Shown here: piece by piece, positions 22,160 through 33,590 of the stretch | How the letters are laid out: each line of letters begins with the position of its first letter | Position numbering within the stretch: position 1 is the first letter of the stretch | Source: Ptiloglossa arizonensis | Taxonomy: Eukaryota; Arthropoda; Insecta; Hymenoptera; Colletidae | Assembly: GCF_051014685.1 (NCBI RefSeq) | Contig: NC_135048.1 | Location: forward strand, 25,004,543 to 25,068,542 | Direction of reading: 5' to 3' | Length of the DNA: 64,000 bases | The notes under the pieces: generated by a model | What the model was told of the DNA's origin: nothing | The model's input: only the letters and a program-made list of their open reading frames with translations | Database searches by the model: none | Position numbers and translations under genes: made by a program

Positions 22160-23440
22160 ACGCGAAACAATCTTTTACTTCGATTCGTGTTTACCATTGG
22201 GGTTGATAGTTGGGATACTAGAGTTTTGTTGGGTTGAAAATGTTGTGTGATTATTACCAAAGTATTGGTAAAAGAATGTAAAACTAATTCTTTTCAATGG
22301 TCGATTAGAGTGGAATCTTCGAGTTAGGAGTAATATAGCTTTATTCTTGATGGACCAGAACGTTAGAAACAATTTTTTCTTTCGATGTATTTACGATTGG
22401 GGTTGATAGTTGAGGATACCAGAGTTTTGTGGGTTGAAAATGTAGTTGTGTGATTATTATCAAAGTATTGGTAAAAGAATGTAAAACTATTTGTTTTCAA
22501 TGGTCTACTAGAGTGGAATCTTCTAGTTAGGAGTAACATAGCTTTTTTCTTGGTGGACCAGAACGTTAGAAACAATTTTTTCCTCCGATGTATTTACCAT
22601 TGGGGTTGATAGTTAAGGATACTAGAGTTTTCTGGGTTGAAAATGTAGTTGTGTGAATATTATCAAAGTATTGTTAAAAGAATGTAAAATTATTTCTTTT
22701 CAATGCTCGATTGGAGTGGAATCTTCGAGTTAGGAGTAACATAGTTTTTTTCTTGGTGGACCAAATCATTACAAACAATTTTTTCTTTCGATGTATTTAC
22801 GATTGGAGTTGATAGATGGGGATATTAGAGTTTTCTGGGTTGAAAATGTAGTTGTGTGATTATTATCAAAGTAGAGTTAAAATAATGTAAAACTATTTTT
22901 TTTCAATGGTCTACTAGAGTGGAATCTTCGAGTTAGGAGTAATATAGCTTTATTCTTGATGGACCAGAACGTTAGAAACAATTTTTTCTTTCGATGTATT
23001 TACGGTTGGATTTGATAGTTAAAGATACTAGAGTTTCTTAACTTGAAAAAGTAATTGTACCAAATTTTGTGGGTTGAAAATGTAGTTGTGTGATTATTAC
23101 CAAAATAGAGTTAAAATAATGTCAAACTATTTTTTTCCAATGCTCGACTAGAGTGGAATCTTCAAGATGAGGAGTAACATAGCTTGTTTCTTGGTGAACC
23201 AGAACGTCAGAAATTAAAAACAATATTTTCCTACGGTGTATTTACGGTTGGATTTGATAGTTGAAGATACTAGAGTTTCTTAACTTGAAAAAGTAATTGT
23301 ACCAAAGTACAGTTAAAATAGTGTAAAACTATTTCTTTCCAATGCTCAACTAGAGTGAAATCTTCAATTTGAAGAGCAACATAAGATCTTTCTTGATGGA
23401 CCAGAGCGTTAGAAATTAAGTCGGTGTAAACATTTCGACA
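22160..23440. repeat. Tandem array, unit about 200 bp, six copies
   Basis: GGTTGATAGT-type starts at 22201, 22401, 22604, 22807, 23010 and 23251. Units share GGGTTGAAAATGTAGTTGTG, GAGTGGAATCTTCGAGTTAG and GGTGGACCAGAACGTTAGAA. The last copies are diverged and contain an internal partial duplication near 23040. Confidence 0.95.
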
Positions 23441-23880
23441 AAGGTTATCTCACTATTACAAATACAATAAAAGGTAATTTTCATCGCACGGTAAACACAG
23501 CAGAAGAATATTCTTCGTAACTCACTACGATATAAAATTAAAATAACGTAAAACTCTGAATTTTCCAGTCAGAAACCACAAAGTATCTTTCTCGATAAAC
23601 TACGATATCAAAGATCGATGAAAAAGATACTAAATCCGAAAATTCTCAATCTTTCTCAGTAATGATTCACTGATTCTCTAAATTTTGAAAACAAATTTAG
23701 TATACAACTTTAACTAGTAACAAATTTAGGTACAAACCTCGCTATTGTACACTCGATAAAACATATTTCTCTCCCATAGTAAACATGACTATATACTATA
23801 TTCCTTGCAGCTAATAAAATAAAATTTGTAACTATTGAAAATAATGCCAAACAATTTTGTTCGCGTTACTATCAGAGTAA
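23441..23880. other. AT-rich spacer
   Basis: Unique AT-rich DNA. No gene is seen. Confidence 0.5.
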
Positions 23881-25001
23881 ATACATAAAGTTACGCGAAG
23901 CACGAGTACCTTGAACCTTCTTTCGAATTAATGGAAAATGTTCTCGATGATGTTTCGGGGGATGTTCCCCATACCCCTCCCCTCTCCCCCTAGAACAATT
24001 CTCAAACCCTGAAAAACACCTTGGACGCGATTCGAATACACTGTAACTCTCAGTATCGATCGATCGTAACTTTGACGTGTTAATATACGCGAGACGATAC
24101 CTTCCTCGCATCGATCTCGCTCGGTGAAACGCGCGAGTCGGGCGCGTCGCGACGCCTTCGTGGCCCCGATTCGCGAAAAAGTAGCGCGTCCCTTCCGCGG
24201 GACTGTTATCGAGCGTCGTCGTCGTCGTCGTCGTCGTCGTGAAATTTAGACGCGCGTCGCTAAACAACGAACGACGAGGGAGAGAAAAAAAAGAAGAAAA
24301 AAAAAAAAGAAAGAAAAATCCGAGAAAAAGCAGCCCGTGCCGCGTAGAACCGAGAATACACGATGGTCGGCGACGAGGTACGCTGACATCAGACATGCAA
24401 CGCCGACGAAAAAAAGAAAAACAAAGAAAGAAAGAAAAAAGAGAGAGAAAAGGAAAAGAAAAGGGGGGGGGAAGGAGAAGAAGAAGAAAAAAAAAAGGTG
24501 AGAGCCACGGAATCGTAAATCGAGAATTAAGTATGACGGCCGAGCGCGGGCAAGACGTATATAAATTTTCCTTGCCGATGAATAATAAATGGCGGAACCC
24601 GGGGAACAAGGGGGGAAAGACAGTACGAAGTAGAACCGTGCTCGAGTCTCGGGCGCAAGAAGGGCAGCGTGGAGAGAGAACGAGCAACCGTGTGGGAAAG
24701 AGAAACCGAGAAACGTGTGTGCACCGAGAGAAAGACAGAAAGAGAGAAAGAGAGAGAGAGAGATCTGGTGCAGAGAGCAGAGAGCAGAAAGGAAAGGGTG
24801 TGCTGAGCGAGAGAGGCGCGGAGAAAGAGATCCGTGGAGAGGGAGCGAGACCAAGGAGCGAACGAAAGGACGTTAACCCTTTTCTTGTTTCTCTCCGGCC
24901 CATCCCTCCCGTTCCTTCTCATCGCAGGAGTGCTCCTTTCCGCAGGAGAGTTACCTCGTCCCTTTCTTCTCCACCCTCAGTCACTTTTTCCACCTCGCGA
25001 G

Positions 25002-25045
<44 letters not shown>

Positions 25046-25510
25046 ATCTATCTTTCTCTCCAAGCTTCCTCGGTTGTACCGAGGCTCCCTCTCTGCACCC
25101 ACCCACTTCTCCGTCTCGCTCTTTCTCACGCCCCTGTCCGCTGCTTTCTTGCCCTCCGTTTCTCGTCGTCGAGGGGAGAACAAAAATTACGAATCCGCGA
25201 GGCATTCGTCGAGAGCTACGAGAAGCTCGATCGAGGGGTTTCGCGCGCCAGTCGCGACGTTTCAACCGAACCGCCGCGGAAATGCTTAACCCTGCGCGAA
25301 GGGTTGCCGCTGTCTCGAGCGCGATCGAGTCGCGGAACCACCACTCTTTCTTGTAGTTTTCAGCGGCTCGGAGTCATACGGAATACGACGATATTCCGAC
25401 GTGTTTCGGCTCGCTCGAGTTACGACCGTACCGATCACAAGTTGTCGGGAAGTTGGAAGTCAACGGGATCTGGAGTCACGAATACGGGGTCAGCTGACGC
25501 GGGGTACTTG
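23881..25510. other. GC-rich island with long purine/pyrimidine tracts
   Basis: Includes (GTC)n at 24205-24240, a purine-rich stretch with A- and GA-runs (24270-24520 and 24720-24860), and (CT)n at 25004-25044. Long open frames on both strands (up to 452 codons) follow these tracts and are not believed. The unique part at 25180-25510 ends in AACG with GTGAGC at 25515, a fair donor, and could be an untranslated exon on the plus strand. Confidence 0.4.
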
Positions 25511-27110
25511 AACGGTGAGCGATCGCGAAGGTACCAATGTGGAGGAATGGTGGTATTTGAGATTCTTTTTGAGAATTTAGTTTCTTTTGTATTTTAGGAA
25601 GGTAGGTATAATGAATAGAAGGGGATATTTGTGAGTAAAATTAGGAGAAATCTTGTGTTTAACGGTATGGAAGGAAATTTTGTGAGAGATTTGAGCGGTG
25701 GGCGATTACTATATGAAGATACCAATGTGGAGGAATGTTGGTATTTGAGATTTTTTTTGAGAATTTAGTTTCTTTTGTATTTTAAGAAGATAAGTATAAT
25801 GAATAGAGGGGGATATTTGTGAGTAAAATTAGGAGAAATCTGGACTTTTTAGGAAGTTTAACGATATGGAAGCAGCTGTTGTGAGACGTTTGAGCAATGG
25901 GCGATTATGAAGATACCAATGTGGAGGAATGTTGGTATTCGAATTTTTTTTGAGAATTTACTTTCTTTTGTATTTTAAGAACATAAGTATAATGAATAGA
26001 GAAGGATATTTGTGATTGAAATTAGGAAAAATCTGGTCTTTTTGAGAGGTTTAACGATATGGGAGGAAATTTTGTGAGAGATTTGAGCGGTGGGCGATTA
26101 TGAAGATACCAATGTGGAGGAATGGTGGTATTTGAGATTCTTTTTGAGAATTTAGTTTCTTTTGTATTTTAGGAAGGTAGGTATAATTGTTAGAAGGGAT
26201 CATTTGTGAATGAAATTAGGAGAAATTTGATCTTTTTGAGAGGTTTAACGACATGGAAGGAACTGTTGTGAGAGATTTGAGCGTTGGGAAATTATGAAGA
26301 TACTAATGTGGAGGAATGTTGGTATTCGAATTTTTTTGAGAATGTACTTTCTTTTGTATATCAAGAAGGTAAGTATAATGAATAGAGGGAGCCATTTCTA
26401 AGTGAAATTAGAAGAAATTTGGTTTTTTTGAGAGCTTTAACGATATGAAAGGTGCTGTTATGAGAGATTTGAGCGGCGGACGATTATGAAGATACTAATA
26501 TGGAGGAATGTTGGTATTCAAGATTTTTTGAGAATTTACTATCTTTTGTATCTCAAGAAGGTAAGTATAATGAATAGAGGGGGCCATTTCTAAGTGAAAT
26601 TAGAAGAAATTTGGTTTTTTTGAGAGCTTTAACGATATGAAAGGTGCTGTTATGAGAGATTTGAGCGGCGGACGATTATGAAGATACTAATGTGGAGGAA
26701 TGTTGGTATTCGAATTTTTTTGAGAATGTACTTTCTTTTGTATATCAAGAAGGTAAGTATAATGAATAGAGGGAGCCATTTCTAAGTGAAATTAGAAGAA
26801 ATTTGGTTTTTTTGAGAGCTTTAACGATATGAAAGGTGCTGTTATGAGAGATTTGAGCGGCGGACGATTATGAAGATACTAATATGGAGGAATATTGGTA
26901 TTCGAGATTTTTTGAGAATTTAGTTTCTTTTATATTTCAAGAAGGTAGATATAATGATTAGAGGATACCATTTGTGAGTGAAATTAGGAAAAATCTGGTC
27001 TCTTTTGAGAGTTTTAATGATATGGAAGGAACTATTGTAAAATTTTTGAGAAATGGTCGATTACGAAGATACCAATGTGGAGGAATATAGGCGTTCAGGA
27101 AGATTTTTAT
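25511..27110. repeat. Tandem array, unit about 192 bp, nine copies
   Basis: ACCAATGTGGAGGAATG or ACTAATGTGGAGGAATG recurs near 25531, 25719, 25913, 26106, 26301, 26491, 26683, 26877 and 27069, with an isolated copy near 27378. The copies at 26301 and 26683 are almost identical, giving a two-unit higher-order repeat of about 382 bp. The first unit includes the island edge with its donor-like GGTGAGCGAT, which becomes GGTGGGCGAT in later units. Confidence 0.95.
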
Positions 27111-27600
27111 TGAATTAATGATACAAAAAATGAAAAGCGAAAATCCTTTTCCAAACCTTTTTCGAAGTTTAAGCTTATGAACTCAGTTTATGTCAACCGT
27201 TCAATATTTGAAACGGTTAGCGTTCAAAGAGACTTTTAACGAATTAATATTTGACACTTTACGTTTCAGAAAGAGAAATATGAATAATAGGAAGCAGAGA
27301 CCATCAATATCCAGAACTGCCGACACGGAGTTACCCGCCATGACAACTGTGAGCAGTGGTCGTCTGTGACACTATTTACTAATGTGGAGGAATATGGGGC
27401 GCTCGGACAGGTTTTCAAAGAAATATAAAATATGGAAGCAGGGATCGTTTATGATTGAATATATAAAATACCCTCGTCTCTTTCAGGAGTTTCAGCTCAC
27501 GGACCTGTAGAAGTTACGCGCGATTGTGTACATAAATCAAAAACCTGGCGACGGAGAGTGTTTCGAAGAAACATTCTCGTTCCAACTACCAACTTCTTTA
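27111..27600. other. Spacer with one stray array unit
   Basis: Mixed unique sequence. CTAATGTGGAGGAATATGGG near 27378 is a remnant of the preceding array. No gene is seen. Confidence 0.5.
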
Positions 27601-29085
27601 CAACGATCCATGATAATTTACAACTTAACGGTTTTCCAAAAGTAGAAACATTTTATTTAAAATTTCTACATGTGTACTTCATGTACATGGACCGTAATTT
27701 GGAGCTTCGATAAACAACGTCGATCAATTTGAGAAGTTTCAAAAGATTAAAATATCGTAGAAATTAATTTACGTAAAGATTATCAATCTTCGAAAGTTAC
27801 AATAAATCAATTTTTATCGCATTTCAACCCCTTAGAATCTACTCGTATAAAAAATCTAGACTTACAATTCCATGCAATTTTGTATTACTTGGCAAGTATT
27901 CGTCCGCTAATTAAACCATCGCAAAAATAAATTTACGTAAAAATTATCAACCTTCGAAAATTACAATAAGTCAACTTTTGTCACTTTTCAACACTAGAAT
28001 CACTAGAATCCACTTGCGCTAAAAATTGAGACGTACAATTTTACATTACTTCGCAAGTATTCGTTCACCGATTAAATTATCGTAAAAATTAATAACCTTT
28101 GAAAGTTACAATAAGATAACTTTGTACATTTTGTTTGACAACAATTTCAGGGGAAATTAGTCGTGAGTATTCGTCCGCTAATTAAACTACCACAAAAATA
28201 AATTTACGTAAAAATAATCAACCTTCGAAAGTTACAATAAGCCACCTTTTATCACATTTCAACCCCTTGGAATCTACGTGTATAAAAAATCTAAACTTAC
28301 AATTCTATGCAATTTTCTCTTACTTCGCAAGTATTCGTCCACTAATTAAACTACCGCAAAAATAAATTTACATAAAAATAATCAACCTTCGAAAGTTACA
28401 ATAAGTCAACTTGTCTCACATTTCAACCCCTTAAAATCAACTTGCATAAAAAATCTAAACTTACAATTCCATGCAATTTCATATTACTTCGCAAGTATTC
28501 GTCCACTAATTAAACTACCACAAAAATAAATTTACTTAAAAATGCTCAACCTTCGAAAGTTACAAGTCAACTTTTATCACGTTTCAACCCCTTAGAATCA
28601 ACTTGCATAAACAATCTAAACTTACAATTCCATGCAATTTCGTATTACTTTGCAAGTATTCGTCCACTAATTAAACTACCACAAAAATAAATTTACTTAA
28701 AAATGCTCAACCTTCAAAAGTTACAAGTCAACTTTTATCACGTTTCAACCCCTTAGAATCAACTTGCATAAACAATCTAAACTTACAATTCCATGCAATT
28801 TCGTATTACTTTGCAAGTATTCGTCCGCTAATTAAACTACCACAAAAATAAATTTACCTAAAAATGCTCAACCTTCAAAAGTTACAAGTCAACTTTTATC
28901 ACGTTTCAACCCCTTAGAATCAACTTGCATAAACAATCTAAACTTACAATTCCATGCAATTTCGTATTACTTTGCAAGTATTCGTCCACTAATTAAACTA
29001 CCACAAAAATGCTCAACCTTCGAAAGTAACAATAAGTCAACTTTTCTCACATTTCAACCCCTTGGAATCTACTTGCACCAAAAAT
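27601..29085. repeat. Tandem array, unit about 161 bp, about nine copies
   Basis: GCAAGTATTCGTCCACTAAT or a variant occurs near 27892, 28052, 28162, 28327, 28491, 28651, 28812 and 28972. The three units at 28491-28972 are nearly identical, while the left copies are diverged. The array stops at 29085, where GC-rich unique DNA begins. Confidence 0.95.
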
Positions 29086-30010
29086 CTAGACGTACAATAG
29101 TATTTCCATCGTACGTTTCACGAGTCGCAGAATCCCGTATCTGGCAACCCCGAACCTACCCACCCCTCGTGTATTACGAAAGTAAAAATCCAGGTCAGCG
29201 ATCTCGACGTATACGATTTTCGTGATACACCTCGGTGCACGTAACAACGATCTCAGCGAATAATGTCGAGAAACCGAAGCGCAAATAAATTGTGGCCCGC
29301 TGGGTGGGAAAAAGGCGGCCCTCGTGCTCGGGCAAACGCTGCGAGGTTCGCGCGCGAAATTTCTGGGACACTTTGCATATTTTCGCGTGATCGTGCCTCC
29401 ACCTCCACCTCCACCTCCACCTCCACCTCCATCTCCTCCACCTCCACCGCCGTCGTCGTGGAGTTCGGCTCGCCCGTGGGAAGAAACCTTCGAGACGTTA
29501 TAATTACGCGGACCAATTTGTCCGGCTAATAACACGTCATTATATTATTAAAAAGTCGTAAAGATAATCATTGCGTCTACCCGGCTTTGCCAGCCTATTG
29601 TTTTACGGCCGAGGGTTCCTCGTACTATTATTCGCGTTGATCTTAAAACTACGGCCGTGCGCGCGTAATGGCTTCTGCCCCGATTATCCCTGCACGCTTG
29701 TGTATCGCTGGTGCGTTTTAACCCCTTCGCGGGCCGACCGACCGCGCGGGTCTTAAATCACGCTTGGGGTGACGAGCACGGCCGATGCTACCGACACCGC
29801 CATTGTTTCGTACGATTTAACATTCCTCGTCGTAACGGGCGTACACGGCTGCCCGATAAATAGAGAACCACCGAGATTTTCATCGAACGTTCCGTTATTT
29901 TGTTTCGAGAGGATTATTATGAATTTGAAGTTTGGAAAGAAAATTCTTTCGAACACGTATACTTATTTAATTGTTCATCCGGGAATATTCGGTGACCTTA
30001 TCCATTATAA
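29086..30010. other. GC-rich island with Sox- and homeodomain-like motifs
   Basis: Contains the hexamer repeat at 29397-29452 and, beyond it, unique DNA (29530-29860) with GATAATCATTG, TATTGTTTTACGG and GCCATTGTTTCG cores. This is the style of a conserved regulatory element. No coding exon is supported on either strand. Confidence 0.4.
29397..29452. repeat. (CCACCT)n hexanucleotide repeat
   Basis: About nine CCACCT units with one ATCT interruption. Confidence 0.9.
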
Positions 30011-30890
30011 GTGATACCACAACGTTTTGATTGTGAGTAGCGTGGGTCGAGAAAGACCCTAGGTACGTAAGCGATTGTATGTGCAATATTTCTGGAGGAA
30101 GAGTGTCCTGAATGTGCAAAACTCGAATTTGTAACTCGACAACACTATAAGATGGCTAAAAGGGAAAAGAAAAGAGTTTCATCTGTTACAATTTTGATCG
30201 TGAGTAGCGTGGGTCGAGAAAGACCCAAGGTATGCAAGCGATTGAATGTGCAATATTTCCGGAGGAAAAATGTCCCGAATGTGCAAAACTCAGGTTTGTA
30301 ACTGGACGACGCTATAAGATGACTAAAAGAGAAAAGAAAATAGTTGCATCTGTTACGATTTTGATCGTGAGTAGCGTGGGTCGAGAAAGACCCAAGGTAT
30401 GCAAGCGATCGAATGCGCAATGTTTCCGAAGAAAAAATGTCCCGTATGTGCAAAACTTGGATTTTTAACTTTGCGAGATGACTAAAGGACAAAAGAAAGG
30501 AGTCGCACCTATTACAACTTTGATCGTAAGTGGCATGGGTCGAGAAAAACCCAAGGTATGCAAACGATTGAACCCGCAATATTTCCGGAGGAAAAATGTC
30601 CCCAATGTGTGAAACTCGGATTTCTAATTCGACGACATTATAAAATGACTAAAAGAAAAAAAAAGGAAGTTGCAACTGTTACAGCTTTGATCGTAAGCGT
30701 AGGTCGAGAAAGACCCAAGGTATGCAAACGATTGAACGCGCAATATTTCCGGAGGAAAAATGTCCCGAATGTGCAAAACTCAAATTTGTAACTCGACGAC
30801 ACTATAAGACGACCAAAAGAAAGAAAAAAAACGAGTCGCGTCTGTTACGAGTTTGATCGCGAGTAGCGTGGGTCGAGAAAGACCCAAGGT
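30011..30890. repeat. Tandem array, unit about 167 bp, six copies
   Basis: GTGGGTCGAGAAAGACCCAA and close variants begin near 30042, 30209, 30376, 30537, 30699 and 30868. Each unit has a GGGTC/GACCC stem with a 6-nt loop and TTCCGGAGGAAAAATGTCCC. The unit often starts with a donor-like GTGAGTAGCG. The sixth copy grades into the GC-rich island at the right. Confidence 0.95.
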
Positions 30891-31821
30891 ACGGGGCAGA
30901 CCCGATCACCACCGACTCCGCGCCGATGACGCGCGAATCGACACCGAGAGTCCCGCGAGTTCTCTCGCGTAACACGGATCTCCAGCGTGGACGTTCCTTT
31001 CCGTGTACAAAAATAGCACCGCCGCGAAATCCAAAGCCACGAAACAAATCCCAAGATCGACGTTCCGCTCGCGGTGCGACCTTATCGTCCCGATTACCAT
31101 AGTCGTTCCGTAAAAACGGGAGTTCCGAGACCTTTCACTCGTCCCCCCACTCCAAACCGATTCACGACCCGTTCGCGACCCGAACGGTTCGGAAATCGGT
31201 TCCACGAACTCCGACACGGAGAACTCGAGGTCACTCGCGGGTATATCCTGACGAATCTCGACGGGGCGAGAATAGTCGTCGGGTTAGGTACGTTTAAAAT
31301 AAAGTAGCGGGGCGACGGTAAATTTATCGTCCCCCGAACCCGCGCGAATATGTTTACCCGATCCCTCGGGATCACGTGTCGCGATGAAAACCACGAAAAT
31401 ACCGGCCACGGAATTCTCTCTCGGCTCGGAGGCCGAAGACGGAGGCGGAGGCGGTAGTGGCGGAGGCGGTGGCGGTCACACCGCCTCCTACCCGTGGAAA
31501 AACCGTCTCCGCTGCCCTCCTTGTCACTCACGTGTCACTTCTGCGCAGCTACGCCGCGAAAATAAGGCCGCGGGTTTTGGAATACCCGACCGGTTAGTCA
31601 GACCATTTAGTCATTCCTCTTATAACGGGTATACTCGGTATCGCGCTAGTCACCAGAAACTCGCCTTTGGGAACTATCCAGATCACGAATTAGCTCGTGA
31701 AAAAAAAACCACCCCCCCAAGGAACCGACCAACCCGCCTCTGCCCCTTCGAGAACCACCCGTGGGGGTTACAGAAGCACACCGAAATAAACACGCGTTAA
31801 GTAATAACATCGGAGTGGAAA
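30891..31821. other. GC-rich island, coding status unclear
   Basis: CpG-rich unique DNA. A plus-strand frame with a true ATG runs 31384-31800 (138 codons). Its product is Gly-rich near residues 20-32, then basic, with no recognised domain or splice support. A minus-strand frame over 30906-31217 is likewise anonymous. Neither is called as a gene. Confidence 0.35.
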
Positions 31822-31823
31822 TA

Positions 31824-32751
31824 CAGGGTGATTCAGATATACGTGGCCATGCTACGAGGGGAGGGAGAGGGTGATCCACGCGCTAAGAGGAGTATGTTCT
31901 GCGAAGATGCGTTCTGTATACTTTGGTTTTCGAGTTACGAATGGTCGAAGAAAATCTTCGGTGTCAAAAAAAAAAAAAAATTGATTCTTTGGAACCTGAT
32001 TACCAGAATATCCACTTAAGGAGGGTGTTGTACCATGTTGGAGAGGAATTTGAATATGGTTGAACAATTTTTACTTATTTTTGACTGTAGACTTGCGACT
32101 CGAGACTATTCTCAATTTTTTTCCACAGGTCAAATTCTCAGCTACGCACAGTACATTGTGGTCAACTTCTCAGTACCGCACAGTACATTTTTGGCTTCCT
32201 TTGAATTCACGATAGTCTTCAAACGATCTCGAAATAACAATTTTCGAAGAACAAATGGGAAATTAACTATTTTCTTCGATCGTTCCTTCACTGGTCAACT
32301 TCTCAGTACCACACAGTACATTTTTGGTTTCCTTTGAATTCACGATAGTCTTCAAACGATCTCGAAATAACAATTTTCGAACAACAAATAGGAGATTGAA
32401 TATTTTCTTCGATCGTTCCTCCAATGGTCAACTTCTCAACTCCGCACACTACATTGTGGTCAACCTCTCAACTCCGCACAGTACATTGCCGTCCCACACA
32501 AGAAGTTGGCTTCCTTCGAATACACAATAAACTTCGAAAACCTTCTAGCTAAAAATTTCGAAAAAACAAAGTTTCGCTCTCGAAACTTTCTTCGATCGTC
32601 CGTAACTCGAAAACCAATCCACACATTTTTATCTAGTGTATCGATGTGAAACACTATCGTATCGATAATACACATCACGAGTATCATATTTTTTACTCGT
32701 CTCGCTCCGTAAGATACACCCCCGAAGTATCCACATTTCTGAATCACCCTG
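31824..32751. mobile_element. Non-autonomous DNA transposon, 928 bp, CAGGGTG ends
   Basis: The left end starts CAGGGTGATTCAGATATACG. The right end, read inward from 32751, starts CAGGGTGATTCAGAAATGTG, so 14 bp are identical before divergence. TA lies on both sides (31822-31823 and 32752-32753), the Tc1/mariner-type target duplication. The interior encodes no transposase and holds a 133-bp tandem triplication at about 32160-32520. The superfamily is inferred from the TA duplication only. Confidence 0.8.
32120..32525. repeat. 133-bp triplication inside the transposon
   Basis: GGTCAACTTCTCAGTACC or a variant occurs near 32160, 32293 and 32426, with shared CACGATAGTCTTCAAACGAT and TTTTCTTCGATCGTTCCT. 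A partial fourth copy follows. Confidence 0.9.
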
Positions 32752-33141
32752 TAGGTGCCCGCGCGAACCGTGTGTAATCGAACGAATTACTCCTCGATAT
32801 CCCCCGCAGAGGAGGGTTGTTCTAATTAGCGGGAGCGATGAACCATCCCTAAGATGATCCAGGAGAGAAGAAAAGAAGGGGCAGAGTAGAAAAATTAACG
32901 GAGAGGAGAGGACGTACAAGCAAGAGAAAAAAAAAGAGAAAAAAAGGAAAAGGAGAGAAGAAACGACGACAAGGGGGCGGAGTGAAGAAGGTGGAGGAGG
33001 TGGAGGCTGGCAGAATCCGGGAATGTCCAAATTTTTGGCACGTCGCCAATTCGGCGGTTATCTTATTATGATCGAGCGGAATTAACGAGCTATTTATCGA
33101 GATTACACACGGCGATACGCAACGTTATAATCTAAAATAAA

Positions 33142-33285
33142 CCGCGGCCCTGTTCCGCGGGCTTTATCAGAGGCTTTCGGAGCGGTGTTCGCCAAACACG
33201 CGATACAGATATCCGGCGTCGGTGTTATTACAAACAACCGACGCCTGTGAAACACAGGACCCCTGGCTCCCGCCCGAGCAGCGGG
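33142..33285 (+). other. Cluster of five short perfect hairpins
   Basis: Stems, in order: CCGCGG/CCGCGG (33142-33160, loop 7); GTGTT/AACAC (33185-33199, loop 5); GGCGTCGGT/ACCGACGCC (33215-33245, loop 13); CCTGTG/CACAGG (33244-33258, loop 3; it shares two bases with the stem before); CCCGC/GCGGG (33269-33285, loop 7). It could be a structured leader of the transcript that starts the exon at 33365, or chance in CpG-rich DNA. Confidence 0.35.
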
Positions 33286-33364
33286 TTCTCCTCTTTGTGA
33301 CGCGAGTTCGGTTTAATCAGCCGCGTTCTCTCGTTCTCGATACGAGCGACGATTAGATTTCGGA

Positions 33365-33457
33365 ATGTATAATCGGGACGGAGAGATCTCCGTGGAGAGG
33401 GCTCGCGGTACCGTGGACGCGTACACAGACGCTTTATTCTCACCGTACGAGTATCAG
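33365..33457 (+). CDS. Candidate first coding exon, function unknown
   Basis: An ATG at 33365 opens a frame of exactly 31 codons up to a near-perfect donor, CAG with GTAAGA (the intron would start at 33458). The frame stays open to a second strong donor, GAG with GTAAGT (33528), giving an alternative 54-residue version that ends in phase 1. The frame is open upstream to a TAA at 33314, so an internal exon using an acceptor near GTTTAATCAG (33320) is also possible. The peptide is polar with an aromatic tail (ALFSPYEYQ). I do not recognise its family. The downstream intron would contain the 44-bp minisatellite. Confidence 0.3.
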
Positions 33458-33590
33458 GTAAGAGTAAGTTACTTTCGGAGGAGGCTCGTGTATCGGTATC
33501 TCGACGTTTCGGTGGAGTCTCGCGGAGGTAAGTCGACGAAGCTTCGCGATCTCGAGAACTTTGCTTCTTGCTATCGTATGAGATAGCAAC

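Larger units (their letters stand above)
32754..33590. other. GC-rich island with hairpin cluster and candidate exon
   Basis: A purine-rich stretch (32860-32990) is followed by unique, conserved-looking DNA with GATA, TAATTA-like and CCGCGG motifs, the hairpin cluster at 33142-33285 and the exon candidate at 33365. The right edge runs into the 44-bp minisatellite. Confidence 0.45.

Noticed and set aside
23872..25597. Overlapping frames of 343 (minus) and 452 (plus) codons
   Set aside because: Driven by purine/pyrimidine tracts with A-runs and (CT)n. No ATG-led unique domain; only the 3' end at 25515 has a donor-like site.
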